From an uncultured bacterium (GTDB taxonomy: Bacteria; Verrucomicrobiota; Kiritimatiellia; CAIKKV01; CAITUY01): DNA of 64,000 nt. The stretch spans positions 1 through 64,000 of the forward strand of contig CAITUY010000177.1 of NCBI GenBank assembly GCA_903895695.1, written 5' to 3'. Of this stretch, positions 51,401-60,146 are shown one piece after another; position 1 is the stretch's first letter, and each line of letters opens with the position of its first letter. Position numbers and translations under genes: made by a program. The notes beneath the pieces were generated by a model. It worked only from the letters and a program-made list of their open reading frames with translations, made no database searches and was not told the DNA's origin.

Positions 51401-54087
51401 TGAACAACTGCCTCGTGTATGGCAACGCGGGCTCCTATGGCGCCAGCCTTTACGGTTCGAGTAATCTTACCGTTCAGAACTGCACGGTGGCGGATAGCAC
51501 GCGTCCCGGTATTTACGGCAGCGGCAACGGCGTGAATGTGGCCAACTCCATCTTTTGGGGAAATGCGGACGACATTACCGGGACGGTGGCCTTGGCCTCT
51601 TGCGATATTCAGGACGGCGACAGCAATGGCGTGAACGGCTGCTTCTCCAGCAATCCAGCGTTTGAGGCGGGTCAGAATGTCTACTACCTGACTCCCAGTA
51701 GCCCGTGTGTTGACACCGGCAACGTCACCGCGGTTGCTGCTGGACTCTCGGGGCGCACGACCATGAAAGACGGCACGCTCGACACGGGTGTGGTTGACCT
51801 CGGCTGGCACTATGCCTTCGGCCAGTCCGGTGGGGCGGTCATCATCTATACCTCGATTTATGTGTCGGCCACGAGCGGGAACGACAGCAATGATGGCACG
51901 AACTGGCCCACGGCCTTCCAGTCCCTGACCAAGGCATTCAGCAAGGTGATCAACGGGTCGGTGGTCTACGTGGGCGCCGGCGTCTATACGAACGGACTGG
52001 AGACTTTCCCGCTGGCCCTGGACGGCAAGAACAACGTTGCGATTCTGGGAACCAACCGGGTGACGACCACGATCAATGCCACCGGCGGAGGCCGACAGGC
52101 GCTGCGCCTGAACAACCTCGGCGGCGTTTCGCGGATCGAGGGTCTGACCGTCACCGGCGGCGGCGAGAACATCCAGGATGCCGCGCTGGGCGGAGGGATT
52201 TACATCAACAACTGCGGCAATCTGACGATCGCCTCGTGCGCCATTGCCAACAACATGGTGAACCCGGGTGGCGGCAACAATTCCGCGCTTGGCGGCGGCG
52301 TGTATATCGCGGGCTCAAGCGGTGTCACGCTCACCAACTGCCTCGTTGAACGCAACACGGCCTGCTACAATAGTAAGGGTGGGGGAATATACGTCGGCGG
52401 TGGATCGCTGGCGGTCCGTGATTCAATTATCGACCAGAATGCAATTAGTGCCGGCGGCAATTTTGTGGGGCAGGAACAGGGCAGTGCCATCTATGCGGCG
52501 GTGAATGTTGTCCTGCAGAACTGCCTGGTCTACGGCAACTGGGATCAGGTCGGATTCGGCAGCGGTATCTTCCAGCTCACGGGTTCGCTCGCCATCGGTA
52601 ACTGCACGGTTGCCTACCATAACGGGCCGGGTGTTGGCGTGGCCGTGGGCGCGTCGGCCTCGGTCTCCAACTCCATCGTCTGGGGCAACGTGGATGATCT
52701 GACCGGCAGTGTGGCGCTGGTCTCTTGCGATATCGGCGACGGCGACAGCAATGGCGTAGCGGGGTGCTTCTCGGCCGATCCGCTGTTCCAGTACGGCTAC
52801 TACCTCGGCGTCGGCAGCCCCTGCGTGGACACCGGCAGCGTGACAGCGGCGGTGGCCGGTCTGAGTGGGCGCACGACGCGCACGGACGGGACATCCGACG
52901 CGAGCCAGGTGGACCTGGGCTGGCACTACCCGACCGGGTTGAACTGGAGCGCGATCCAGCCCGATCTATACGTTTCCGCGTCGACCGGCAGCGATGCCAA
53001 CATGGGCACCAATGCCGCCTCACCGTTCAAGACCATCACCAAAGCGTTTTCGCAGGTAACCGATGGAACGCGGGTCCATATTGCCGCCGGTTCCTACACG
53101 AACGGGGCGGAGACCTTCCCGCTCGCGCTGAACTACAATGCTGGAGTCCAGATTCTGGGGGCTGGCCGCGATACGACGGTCATCAATGCCGCTGGCACGA
53201 ACCAACGGGTGATGACCCTGACGGGGCTGACCGGCGCCTCGCATTTGGAAGGACTGACCGTGACCGGCGGTAAGGATACCCAGATTGCCGATTGGATAAC
53301 CTCCGGTGGTGGCGGGTTGATGTTCAACGATTGCGCGGGCCTGACGATCGGGGCGTGCGAGATCTCCAATAACGCGGCGCTGCCGGGCGGGGGGAACGGG
53401 TACAACACGCAAGCCGGTGGCGTGCTCGTCCTCGCCAGTGCGGTGACCTTGACGAACTCGACGATTGAGAAGAACACCTGCGCTTATAACAATCTGAATG
53501 TTTTTGGATGCGGGGTGGCGGTGAGGCAAGGAGGCCAATTGACGGCGTTCAACTGCATCATCCGCACCAACATGAACTCACAGACCGCCGGCGCGGGTGG
53601 CGGCGTTTATGTGGGACCGAGCGCGGCGGCTATCCTGCGTAACTGTCTGGTCTACGGCAACGACACCGGTTATGGCGACGGCATCTTCGCGACCAATTGC
53701 ACGCTCACGCTGGAGAACTGCACCATTGTGACCAACCTCGGCCAGGGGTTATGCGTCGGGGGCGTGAGCAGCGTTTCGGCTGTCAACACCATCCTGTGGC
53801 AAAACGGCATGGATGTGACGGGCGCCGTGTCGCTCGCGTACTGCGACATCCAGAATGGCAACACCAATGGCGCGATCGCCTGTCTGTCGGCCGATCCGCA
53901 ATTCAGAGGCGCTTCTGCAGGCGATTACCGGTTGGCGAGTGCCTCGCCGTGCATCGATGCAGGCACGAATCTGAGTTGGAGCGCAACAGCGACCGATCTG
54001 GCCGGCAATCCGCGCCGCGTCGGAGCGCGGCCGGACATGGGCGCGTACGAGTCGCAGTACCGGGGCACGGTGTTCTCGGTTAGATGA
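48478..54087 (+). CDS. Giant secreted five-module beta-helix protein
   Basis: 1869 residues. The ATG at 48478 is chosen because GGGGAG lies 9 bases upstream, while the ATG at 48469 abuts that site. The signal peptide ends near RAAQA. Five tandem modules of about 365 residues begin near 48568, 49659, 50743, 51853 and 52962. Each starts with YVATNG or YVSAS...T and SLQPFRTITKAL (DUF1565-like), runs through right-handed beta-helix coils and ends ADPLFxYGYYLGAGSPCVDTGS...DLGYHY. The last ~40 residues are a PDMGAYESQ end. No sorting tag is seen. It is likely an extracellular adhesin or polysaccharide-binding/lyase scaffold. Nucleotide matches between modules are patchy, so the duplication is old and protein-level conserved. 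Confidence 0.8.
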   Translation: MNSRHWTRIMGLAAAVLSLAVRAAQATDWYCATNGVPGDGKSWGQAFTNLQTALNSAGSADNIYLAAHTFPLNNTQLLWTASGVTMRGGYAGSGTPGPFTNVPSIIIRTNGNWGVLKINGVTNGVLDQVTITGGKEQNYSVNPGGGGLNIVSCSNLTVSSCVIATNMVAPGGGGGAALGGGAYVSGSSVLFTNCLFKRNTATYGSGGLGGGLYVASGLVALRDVVFDSNTANGKPSVDTGSGLYAAGIVNAVNCLFSGNVGYGAVIYAATNVTLGNCTVAYQPLAAGIQRAGGTVAASNSIFWANGDDITGGVSLVSCDIKDGDSNGVAGCLSADPLFQYGYYLGAGSPCVDAGSVTAAAAGLAGYTTRTDGTADSGQVDLGYHYAGAFSTTYADLYVATNGDNANTGTTSLQPFRTITKALSVAQDGSHIHIASGSYTNGSETFPLVGDNKWGLQLLGTNCNTTIINAAGATKKVLSLSNLAGFSRLEGVAIIGGVENTQNAPYGGGLYLYNCANATIASCAITNNSATPTGGSTAGMGGGLYATLSMVTITNCVIEKNVAQYGTSGGKGGGLHLASGTATLRDTVIDNNLVGWSGANDQGNGIYAAGILSAYNCLIYGNAGLSAGLYALTNASLGNCTVAYNSGPGVYRGGGTVAVSNSIIWANMDDITGAVSLVSCDITDGDSNGVAGCFSADPLFEYGYYLGAGSPCVDTGSVTAVAAGLDGRTTQTGGTTDSGLVDLGYHYSGAFSLTYADIYVATNGLDSNTGTNSLQAFRTITKGLSLAQNGSRIHVATGSYTNLSETYPLVLDGKAGLQLLGAGTSTVINAAGASQRAMTLRFLNDAARVDGFTITGGKDTQTSDANQWPAGGAALWLYNCVGLTVANCVITNNTVVPGGGSGPAYGGGLRSRGTIATVTNCVIEKNSIVYNGASGGGLYQDSGNLWLRDCILDNNSLSGNANNQGIAVYAAGTLAMNNCLVYGNAGSYGASLYGSSNLTVQNCTVADSTRPGIYGSGNGVNVANSIFWGNADDITGTVALASCDIQDGDSNGVNGCFSSNPAFEAGQNVYYLTPSSPCVDTGNVTAVAAGLSGRTTMKDGTLDTGVVDLGWHYAFGQSGGAVIIYTSIYVSATSGNDSNDGTNWPTAFQSLTKAFSKVINGSVVYVGAGVYTNGLETFPLALDGKNNVAILGTNRVTTTINATGGGRQALRLNNLGGVSRIEGLTVTGGGENIQDAALGGGIYINNCGNLTIASCAIANNMVNPGGGNNSALGGGVYIAGSSGVTLTNCLVERNTACYNSKGGGIYVGGGSLAVRDSIIDQNAISAGGNFVGQEQGSAIYAAVNVVLQNCLVYGNWDQVGFGSGIFQLTGSLAIGNCTVAYHNGPGVGVAVGASASVSNSIVWGNVDDLTGSVALVSCDIGDGDSNGVAGCFSADPLFQYGYYLGVGSPCVDTGSVTAAVAGLSGRTTRTDGTSDASQVDLGWHYPTGLNWSAIQPDLYVSASTGSDANMGTNAASPFKTITKAFSQVTDGTRVHIAAGSYTNGAETFPLALNYNAGVQILGAGRDTTVINAAGTNQRVMTLTGLTGASHLEGLTVTGGKDTQIADWITSGGGGLMFNDCAGLTIGACEISNNAALPGGGNGYNTQAGGVLVLASAVTLTNSTIEKNTCAYNNLNVFGCGVAVRQGGQLTAFNCIIRTNMNSQTAGAGGGVYVGPSAAAILRNCLVYGNDTGYGDGIFATNCTLTLENCTIVTNLGQGLCVGGVSSVSAVNTILWQNGMDVTGAVSLAYCDIQNGNTNGAIACLSADPQFRGASAGDYRLASASPCIDAGTNLSWSATATDLAGNPRRVGARPDMGAYESQYRGTVFSVR

Positions 54088-54146
54088 AGGGGCCGAATCG
54101 AGTTGGCACGACATCGGGGCGGTGGCGAAGGCGATGACTTTGCGAC
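54088..54146. other. Short spacer upstream of R3 repeats
   Basis: No gene. With the two following R3 elements this makes a 260-base intergenic region between the beta-helix and esterase genes. Confidence 0.5.
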
Positions 54147-54216
54147 AACCGGCGGGGCCGCCGGCTCCAGAAGCGGACGCAAGAAAGACGTGGAGCCGGC
54201 CGTCCCTGTCGGTAAC
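54147..54216. repeat. REP/BIME-like element, family R3, degenerate copy
   Basis: AACCGGCGGGGCCGCCGGCT and the TGGAGCCGGCCGTCCCTG hairpin, ending TCGGTAAC in place of CCGGTAG. Mutated relative to the copies next to the RAYT gene. Confidence 0.7.
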
Positions 54217-54244
54217 GGATTCCAGAACCGGACAGAAGGAAGAC

Positions 54245-54316
54245 ATGGATCCGGCCGTCCCGGCCGGTAGCGGCTGGATGGACCGGAGGGCTACCGGCGG
54301 AGGACCGCCGGGTCCA
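54245..54316. repeat. REP/BIME-like element, family R3, reversed copy
   Basis: TGGATCCGGCCGTCCCGGCC...GGTAG (54245-54270) and CTACCGGCGG...CCGCCGGGTCCA (54291-54316). GGATCC/GGGTCC replace GGAGCC/GGCTCC, partly compensating within the paired arms. Confidence 0.7.
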
Positions 54317-54347
54317 AGGCACGGATCTCCCCCCCATAGGAACGATT

Positions 54348-56444
54348 ATGATGCTATTCGCACGACAGATAATCGGTATTGGCGTGTCAGTGGCAATCTT
54401 GGCTCCGCTGGCATTTGCCGCAGTCAAGGATGAGGCTATGGCGAAGAAGAACTACTGGACGTGTGAGGGTGGGCGGCTGGAATTCGCGAGCGACGACCTG
54501 ACGATCCGGGCGCAATTGCCGCTTGGCTTCGACTCGCTCCGGATCAAGGGGGGGGAGTTCATCCAGGGGGGCAAGGGCTATGGCGGGATCGCCTTCCGCA
54601 AACCCGATGGGTCGTTCGCCTCAAGTTTCACGGAACTGTCCAACGTCACCCACGATCAGTCGCGCCGCGGCCAACTCTCCGACGGGATGTTCCTGCTGCA
54701 GATCATCACCGGTTGGACACTGCCCGACTTCGAAATCTATGCCGGGTTTAACGATACCCAACCGCACGATGTGGTGCTCTTCATGGCGGATGACGTCGTG
54801 GCATTGACAATAGCCCGGTCAAAACAACCCATCTCGACGGCGCAACAACGCGTGATGCGGGGCGCCATGCTAGGCACGGCCCTCAAGGCAACGGAAGTCG
54901 CCGCCGTGAATGAGAACGGGGCTGCGCTACGCATCGCAGCCACGAACGGCCTTTCCATTGGGGTTGTTGCTGCACCGGATGGTCAGCCGCGGTTGGCCGT
55001 GGTGATCCCGTGCAAGGGCATGGTCGCCAATACCATCGCCTGCCGGATCGAAACGCACAGTGGTGTAGACGCGTTGACCGTTCTTCCGACCCTGGCCGTG
55101 CGGAGTCCGACCATGGGGCAAGGCGACCCCGGGTACGGACCGGGCTCGGGCTACTGGGCGTTGTATGAGAAGGGCGCCCAGGTCGATTACAGCGTGGAGT
55201 TCGGCTGGCTGGGCAGCAAACCATTCCCGGGCCGGTTTGTGGTTGAGGCCCGGCACGCGCTGGGCAAGCCGCATTTCCGGCTGGAGGCGAGTCCGGAGAA
55301 ACTCAGTGCGACGAATGGCGTGACCCAATACCGGGCTACCGTTCGGCCAAAGTTCACGCTGCCCGGCGTGAGTGAGTGCAACTTTTTCCTGCAGGACGAT
55401 GCGGGTGTGGTGCTCTGGGCCGACCGGATGCGGTTCATGTATGACTGGCCCGACTACAAGCCGACATACAACGTCCCTGCCGACCTCAAGGCGTTTTGGG
55501 ACGGAACGCTCGCCGAGCTGGCCAAGGTGCCGCTGGAGCCGAAGGTCGAGGAGACGTTGTTCAAGGACGATCCGAATTGGGAATTCCAGCATGTGTCGTT
55601 CAATGGTTGGCAGGGGAAGCGCATTCATGCCTGTCTGTATATTCCCAAGGGAGGGGCCGCGGCCTCACGGCCCGCGGACGGCGGGGCCGCCGTCCCTCCC
55701 AACGGCGTAGCGAAACCATTGCCCGTGCTCATCACGGCCCATCCCGGCACGCTTGGGTTCGGCATCAATCATCGGGCTGATGGCGTGTACGGGTCGCAAG
55801 TGAAAGCCGATCCGCGGTTCGTCACGGTCGTCCCGTTGATCCGGGGGTACCCACCGGATGCGACCGACATCCCGTTCAACCAGCCGTGGTGGGGACCGCT
55901 CGACAGCCGCGAGAACCATGCCGCGCGGTCGTGGTTCTGCGCCATGGTGCGGGCACTGGACTACATGGCCACACGGCCGGACATCGCCGACATGTCGCGT
56001 GTGGTTTCCAGCGGTGGCAGCCAGGGGGGCGCATTGGCGCTGGCCACCGCGGCCCTCGACCACCGCGTTAAACTGTGCATTGCTGATTCGCCATCCAACT
56101 GCATGCTCAACGACTCGGCCCGACCGGGGACGTATCCGAGTTTCGGGCCGACCTGCGGCCAGGTGCCGCCGGGCCAGACGCTCGACGACCTGTTGCGGAC
56201 ATTGAGCTATTTCGATCCAGCCAACCTTGCGCCGTGGATCCAGTGTCCGACCGTGGTTCATCTGACGGTCGGCGATTTGACCGTTCACAGCATGGGCGGG
56301 CTGGGAGTGTTCAAGAATCTGACGGGTTTAAAAGACGACCAGAAATGGTTCTTCCCCGGTGTGAACGGCCATTTCCATGCCGGCTCGGCTGCCGGCGGCG
56401 CGAAGGCGAAGGAACTCATGGCGAAATTGGTGGAGGGACAGTGA
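54348..56444 (+). CDS. Acetylxylan esterase-like (AXE1/CE7) secreted enzyme
   Basis: 698 residues; a signal peptide (about 1-24) ends near AFAA. The N-terminal ~390 residues are a beta-rich module of unknown type. The C-terminal ~300 are an alpha/beta hydrolase of the AXE1 group, with catalytic S558 in SSGGSQGGALAL, D643 in TVGDLTVHS and H675 or H677 in NGHFHAG. RGYPP and WWGPLDSRENH are family stretches. It removes acetyl groups from xylan or related glycan. A 52-bp palindrome at 55649-55700 adds an in-frame GGAAASRPADGGAAVPPNG loop at about 435-453. Confidence 0.8.
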   Translation: MMLFARQIIGIGVSVAILAPLAFAAVKDEAMAKKNYWTCEGGRLEFASDDLTIRAQLPLGFDSLRIKGGEFIQGGKGYGGIAFRKPDGSFASSFTELSNVTHDQSRRGQLSDGMFLLQIITGWTLPDFEIYAGFNDTQPHDVVLFMADDVVALTIARSKQPISTAQQRVMRGAMLGTALKATEVAAVNENGAALRIAATNGLSIGVVAAPDGQPRLAVVIPCKGMVANTIACRIETHSGVDALTVLPTLAVRSPTMGQGDPGYGPGSGYWALYEKGAQVDYSVEFGWLGSKPFPGRFVVEARHALGKPHFRLEASPEKLSATNGVTQYRATVRPKFTLPGVSECNFFLQDDAGVVLWADRMRFMYDWPDYKPTYNVPADLKAFWDGTLAELAKVPLEPKVEETLFKDDPNWEFQHVSFNGWQGKRIHACLYIPKGGAAASRPADGGAAVPPNGVAKPLPVLITAHPGTLGFGINHRADGVYGSQVKADPRFVTVVPLIRGYPPDATDIPFNQPWWGPLDSRENHAARSWFCAMVRALDYMATRPDIADMSRVVSSGGSQGGALALATAALDHRVKLCIADSPSNCMLNDSARPGTYPSFGPTCGQVPPGQTLDDLLRTLSYFDPANLAPWIQCPTVVHLTVGDLTVHSMGGLGVFKNLTGLKDDQKWFFPGVNGHFHAGSAAGGAKAKELMAKLVEGQ
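55649..55700. repeat. GC-rich imperfect palindrome inside the esterase gene
   Basis: Begins GGGAGGGGCCGCGGC and ends CGTCCCTCCC. Its length keeps the esterase reading frame. It resembles a REP-type insertion tolerated in a surface loop. Confidence 0.55.
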
Positions 56445-56463
56445 GCGGCGGAGCATTTCGTGG

Positions 56464-56482
56464 CACGGGCCTCTGGCCCGTG
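56464..56482. repeat. Palindrome between the esterase and VapC-like genes
   Basis: CACGGGCC-tct-GGCCCGTG lies between convergent genes. No T tract follows in either direction, so it is not a clear terminator. Confidence 0.5.
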
Positions 56483-56485
56483 GCC

Positions 56486-56917
56486 TCACTCCAGGGGGTC
56501 CTCAATGCGGAGCCCGGGGACGGCCACGAAGGCGCCGTCGTGGGTCCAGAGTCGTGTCGCTCCTGCGTGCAGTGCCGCGAGCGCAATCTGCAGATCGAAA
56601 ATGCGCGGACCCGAGATGCTCATCGCCTGTGCGCCATCCAGAAACGCCGGGAAGAAACCCGAACCCGGCATGAAGACGCGGGCGCGACCGGTATCCACGA
56701 GGCTGCGCAGGAACCCGTCCGCCTGTGCGGGGGTCGAGGGGCCTCCGGGGTAGCGCGGGTGCGTCACTTGCGCCCAGAACTCCGCGACGGTCGGCAAGGC
56801 AAAGCCCCAACCCTTGCGATCGGAGGCCGCCCGTTCGATGGCGCTTTGCGCCGTCCGGTGTTCGGCGGTGCCCTTGCGGTGCGCATAGATGAGAATGTTG
56901 GTGTCAATGCAGATCAT
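56486..56917 (-). CDS. VapC-like PIN-domain toxin
   Basis: 143 residues from the ATG at 56917. The PIN catalytic quartet is D5 (CIDTNILIYAHRKG), E46 (VAEFW), D108 (IFDLQ) and D127 (THDGAF). VapC toxins are endoribonucleases that cut tRNA or rRNA. The start overlaps the antitoxin stop by 4 nt, the usual vapBC arrangement. Confidence 0.85.
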   Translation of the reverse strand: MICIDTNILIYAHRKGTAEHRTAQSAIERAASDRKGWGFALPTVAEFWAQVTHPRYPGGPSTPAQADGFLRSLVDTGRARVFMPGSGFFPAFLDGAQAMSISGPRIFDLQIALAALHAGATRLWTHDGAFVAVPGLRIEDPLE

Positions 56918-57144
56918 GACTCGCGCCTCAACCAGTCGTACATAGCCACGCGATCCCGCACACCTTTCGGGGCGCCACCCTCGGCCACCACCCACCGGAT
57001 TCGCCGGCGATGGGCAGGCGGCTGGGCCAGGAGACGCCAGCGCAAACCATCTTCGATCAGCGCACGCAGGGGCTTATGCTCGTCTACGGCCTGTTTTTTC
57101 GCCTCGGCTAGCAAGGTGTCCTCAATCTCCACGGTCGTCTTCAT
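56914..57144 (-). CDS. VapB-like antitoxin
   Basis: 76 residues from MKTTVEIEDTLLAEAKKQAVDEHKPLRALIEDGL, the ribbon-helix-helix start used by the DUF2191-type antitoxins (KTTVEIEDxLL). The rest binds the toxin. It sits directly upstream of vapC and downstream of a palindromic operator. A longer frame to 57201 has no ribosome site. Confidence 0.8.
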   Translation of the reverse strand: MKTTVEIEDTLLAEAKKQAVDEHKPLRALIEDGLRWRLLAQPPAHRRRIRWVVAEGGAPKGVRDRVAMYDWLRRES

Positions 57145-57160
57145 GCTTAGAACCGTACTC

Positions 57161-57180
57161 CCATATTTATGGCCTGTCAA
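57161..57180 (-). promoter_or_regulatory. Promoter/operator of the vapBC-like operon
   Basis: Minus strand: a consensus -35 TTGACA (57180-57175) is followed by the palindrome CCATAAATATGG (57172-57161), a probable binding site of the RHH antitoxin. The -10 is not clear. Confidence 0.5.
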
Positions 57181-57191
57181 GTGATCGCCCA

Positions 57192-58157
57192 ATGAGCACA
57201 TCCTGCCAACTGCCGCGTAAGGTCACTCTGGCGATGGTCCTGCGTTCCTTTTCAGGCCCATGGCCGGGCTTGGCGGCACGGGCCGCGGAACTTGGCGCCG
57301 ATCTCGAAGCCGCCCGGCAGGCGGCTAAAGGAAAGCGTCTGGACCTCGTGGTCTTCCCGGAAGGTGTGCTGACGGCGGGGCGGACCGGACGCGCGGCGGA
57401 CAGCGCACTGCCGCTGGTGGGCGAGGTGCGGGAAGCGGCGGCGTGCTTGGCCTGCGCGGCCCAGGCGTATGTTGTGTTGCCGCTCCTGTTGCGCGAGGCG
57501 AATGGTGGCGTGTCGAATGCTGCCGTGCTGGTTGGTCGGACTGGCGACGTGGCTGGCATCTACCGTAAGGTTCATCCGGTTGCGGCTCTCGGCGAAGCCG
57601 AACTGGAGGGGGGCGTGTCGCCGGGACGTGAGTTTCCTGTGTTCGACTGCGACTTCGGTCGGCTGGGCATCCAGATTTGCTGGGACATGAGTTACGACGA
57701 TGGCTGGGCGGAACTGGCGCGCCAGGGCGCGGAGTTGATTGTTGTGCCGAGCGCCTCACCCCAGACCTTGCGACCAGCGGCGTACGCGCTGCGTCATCGC
57801 TGCTACGTGATGACCAGTACCCCGCGCGATAACGTGTCGGTCTTCAATCCGGGCGGCATGACCGAGGCGCAGCGGACCGAGCCCGGCGTGCTGGTGCACA
57901 CGATCGACCTGAGTCATGCCGTGCTGCACTGGTCCGAACGGCTGGAAGAGGGACGGGCCTTGACCCGGGTGTATGGCGACCGTGTAGGTTACGTCTACTC
58001 GGCGCGCGAAGACACCGGCGTGTTTTGGTCCAATGACCCCGGTGTGCCGATCGGCGCCATGCTGCGCGAGGTGGGGTTGGAAACCATGGATGAACACATT
58101 GAACGGTGCCGGGCGTTGAGAGTCATGAATCAACGCGTGCGGTCGTTGGACGTTTAA
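57192..58157 (+). CDS. Nitrilase-superfamily carbon-nitrogen hydrolase
   Basis: 321 residues. The catalytic triad is E57 (FPEG), K126 (YRKVHP) and C163 (QICWDMSYDD). The fold type is the N-carbamoyl/amidase-like branch. It hydrolyses an amide or carbamoyl bond; the substrate is unknown. It is transcribed away from vapBC and followed by a glycosidase-like gene in the same direction. Confidence 0.85.
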   Translation: MSTSCQLPRKVTLAMVLRSFSGPWPGLAARAAELGADLEAARQAAKGKRLDLVVFPEGVLTAGRTGRAADSALPLVGEVREAAACLACAAQAYVVLPLLLREANGGVSNAAVLVGRTGDVAGIYRKVHPVAALGEAELEGGVSPGREFPVFDCDFGRLGIQICWDMSYDDGWAELARQGAELIVVPSASPQTLRPAAYALRHRCYVMTSTPRDNVSVFNPGGMTEAQRTEPGVLVHTIDLSHAVLHWSERLEEGRALTRVYGDRVGYVYSAREDTGVFWSNDPGVPIGAMLREVGLETMDEHIERCRALRVMNQRVRSLDV

Positions 58158-58184
58158 GGGAATAGGAAGACTGAAAGGGCTACG

Positions 58185-60113
58185 ATGAAATTCTGTTTGA
58201 AGGTGGACCTGGACCCGGCGTCGGGCCAGTTGCTGAAACTTGAGGATCCGAAATCGGAGGTCGTGCTGGCGGCGTATACGCGTGGGACCGAGTTGGAGTG
58301 GAATGGTGTGCCGTTGCGGACGCAGTTGGTGGGCGTGGAGGAGGCGGCCAGTGAACACATCACGCGCCTGCGAGCCGAACTGCCCGTGGCGTACGGGGCC
58401 GGCGCCATTCTGGAGATCCGGCGTTTGCTGATCGCGGGCGGCCGCGGACTGCATTCGGGGCGGTCGGAAAACGTCGAGCTTTACTATGAAGTGCGGCGTG
58501 TGCCGCATCTTGAGGTGGGGTCGGGGTTGGACGCGATCTGGCAGCCGATCCTGGAGGCACCGCTGCGGTTGGACACACTGACCGTGCTGGCCGCGCCGGC
58601 CCTGCATTTCGGGCCAGGCACGCGCATGAGGGCCTTGGCGATGGGCGGGTCCGGCCCGCGCGAGCATGTGAGCGTCGAGGATGGGCCGGTCGCGGACGTG
58701 GTGCCGTGGCTGCAGACCGGATTTCGCAGCGTGTTTCCGGGCCAGCAGACTGTCAACGGCGCGCTTTACTATCATCCCGACGGCGAGCCATTCGTGTGGA
58801 TGGTGGCGCGGCGGCCGGCCACGGGCGGCCAGATTGAGTTCGGTCCGGCGCGGCACGCCTACCGGTTCTACTGGTTCAAGGATTTCCCGGTGCAGGACGA
58901 GATCATCACGCCGGCGGTGACGTTCACGTGGGGGCGCGGACTGCCGGAGGCCGAGCGGCGGCTGGCGTGCATGTTCGATCACTTCGAAGAGCCGCCCGAC
59001 TGGTGGTACCACACGTGCTGGTTCTGGTTGCATCCGGCGTGGATGCGCAACGGAACCTACGACAGCATGCGGCGGGCGGCCGACATCCTGATGGACGAGG
59101 GCGGCATCACCGGGTTCGGCCTGCTGATGCACGACATTCCCGCGGCGGGCCGCGACATAGATGTCGGCTCGCCGCGACCCTCGCCGCTTCTGGGAGGGGC
59201 CGCGCGTCTCCAGAAGGCGATGGCGGGCATCCGCGCCAAGGGCGGCCATTCCTTCGCCTGGATCAGCCGCCATGGTCATTCATCGAAGACGCAGGAGTTT
59301 CAGGAAAGCTGGGCAATCCGCGGCGTGGACGGCCGGCCGGTCCGGTTGAGGGCCGGCGCGGAAACGGGCGTCAGCATCGACATCGTCAACCCGGCGGACC
59401 CGACTTTCGTGGCTTACATCCGGGAGTGGACGCGGCATTACATCCAGGATCTGGGCATTGACGGACTGTTCTGGGACTCCGGGTTTCAGCCGATCTACCC
59501 CGATTTCGGCAACAAGCCCTATTTGCGGCACCCGGGCGAGACTTTGGCCGTGGCGCAGAAGTTCTACGACGACATCTACCGGTACGGGCGGTCGTTGCAC
59601 AAGGATTTCTTCATGTGGGCGGAAGGCATTTCGCCGGACTACCCGTTCAATGCTCTATCAGTAGACGGGGGCGAGCAGGGGACATTCTCCAAGAATGACC
59701 TCATGCAACGCATCGCGCATGCGGGGCCCAACCGGCTGGTCTGGCGTTCGCACCGGAAGCACGACCTGGCCTCGGGGTTCGTTCACATGGCGCCCTCCTG
59801 CGATATCGGTTGGGATGGCGACGACCTTGAACCGTATCGGAAGTTGGCGCGCGATCCCGTCACTCGTGCCGTGACTCAACTGGTGCGCGAGAAGGGCGTG
59901 CGAGACGCGATCGGGCTGGGCGATGGCCGGAGTCTGGTGGCCGGGCACGTGGTGGTGTCGCCGGGCATCTCGGGCGAGGTGTGCGTGCCGACGGAGGTCT
60001 GCGCAGGTACAACGCTCACCAACGTCGTCAGCGGCGCTCGCGTCGTTGGCGTTGGGACGGCTGAAGGAACGACCTTCACGGTGCCTGAGTCGGGCGTGTA
60101 CGAAATGGGCTGA
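58185..60113 (+). CDS. TIM-barrel glycosidase-like protein
   Basis: 642 residues. An N-terminal beta-sandwich of ~250 residues precedes a (beta/alpha)8-like region: WWYHTCWFWLHPAW, FGLLMHDIPAAGRDID, FAWISRHGHSS, LGIDGLFWDSGFQP (candidate nucleophile Asp) and DFFMWAEGISPDYPF (candidate acid/base Glu). This layout recalls GH36/GH31 or GH-D-type families but no family could be fixed. It lacks a clear signal peptide. Likely acts on oligosaccharides imported from the extracellular enzymes nearby. Confidence 0.6.
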   Translation: MKFCLKVDLDPASGQLLKLEDPKSEVVLAAYTRGTELEWNGVPLRTQLVGVEEAASEHITRLRAELPVAYGAGAILEIRRLLIAGGRGLHSGRSENVELYYEVRRVPHLEVGSGLDAIWQPILEAPLRLDTLTVLAAPALHFGPGTRMRALAMGGSGPREHVSVEDGPVADVVPWLQTGFRSVFPGQQTVNGALYYHPDGEPFVWMVARRPATGGQIEFGPARHAYRFYWFKDFPVQDEIITPAVTFTWGRGLPEAERRLACMFDHFEEPPDWWYHTCWFWLHPAWMRNGTYDSMRRAADILMDEGGITGFGLLMHDIPAAGRDIDVGSPRPSPLLGGAARLQKAMAGIRAKGGHSFAWISRHGHSSKTQEFQESWAIRGVDGRPVRLRAGAETGVSIDIVNPADPTFVAYIREWTRHYIQDLGIDGLFWDSGFQPIYPDFGNKPYLRHPGETLAVAQKFYDDIYRYGRSLHKDFFMWAEGISPDYPFNALSVDGGEQGTFSKNDLMQRIAHAGPNRLVWRSHRKHDLASGFVHMAPSCDIGWDGDDLEPYRKLARDPVTRAVTQLVREKGVRDAIGLGDGRSLVAGHVVVSPGISGEVCVPTEVCAGTTLTNVVSGARVVGVGTAEGTTFTVPESGVYEMG

Positions 60114-60146
60114 CCGCGCGCCGCGCGGATCAGGGGTTCAGGGCGA

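Noticed and set aside
49198..53538. Minus-strand frames along the giant beta-helix gene
   Set aside because: They recur once per module as shadows of the repeated plus-strand coding sequence.
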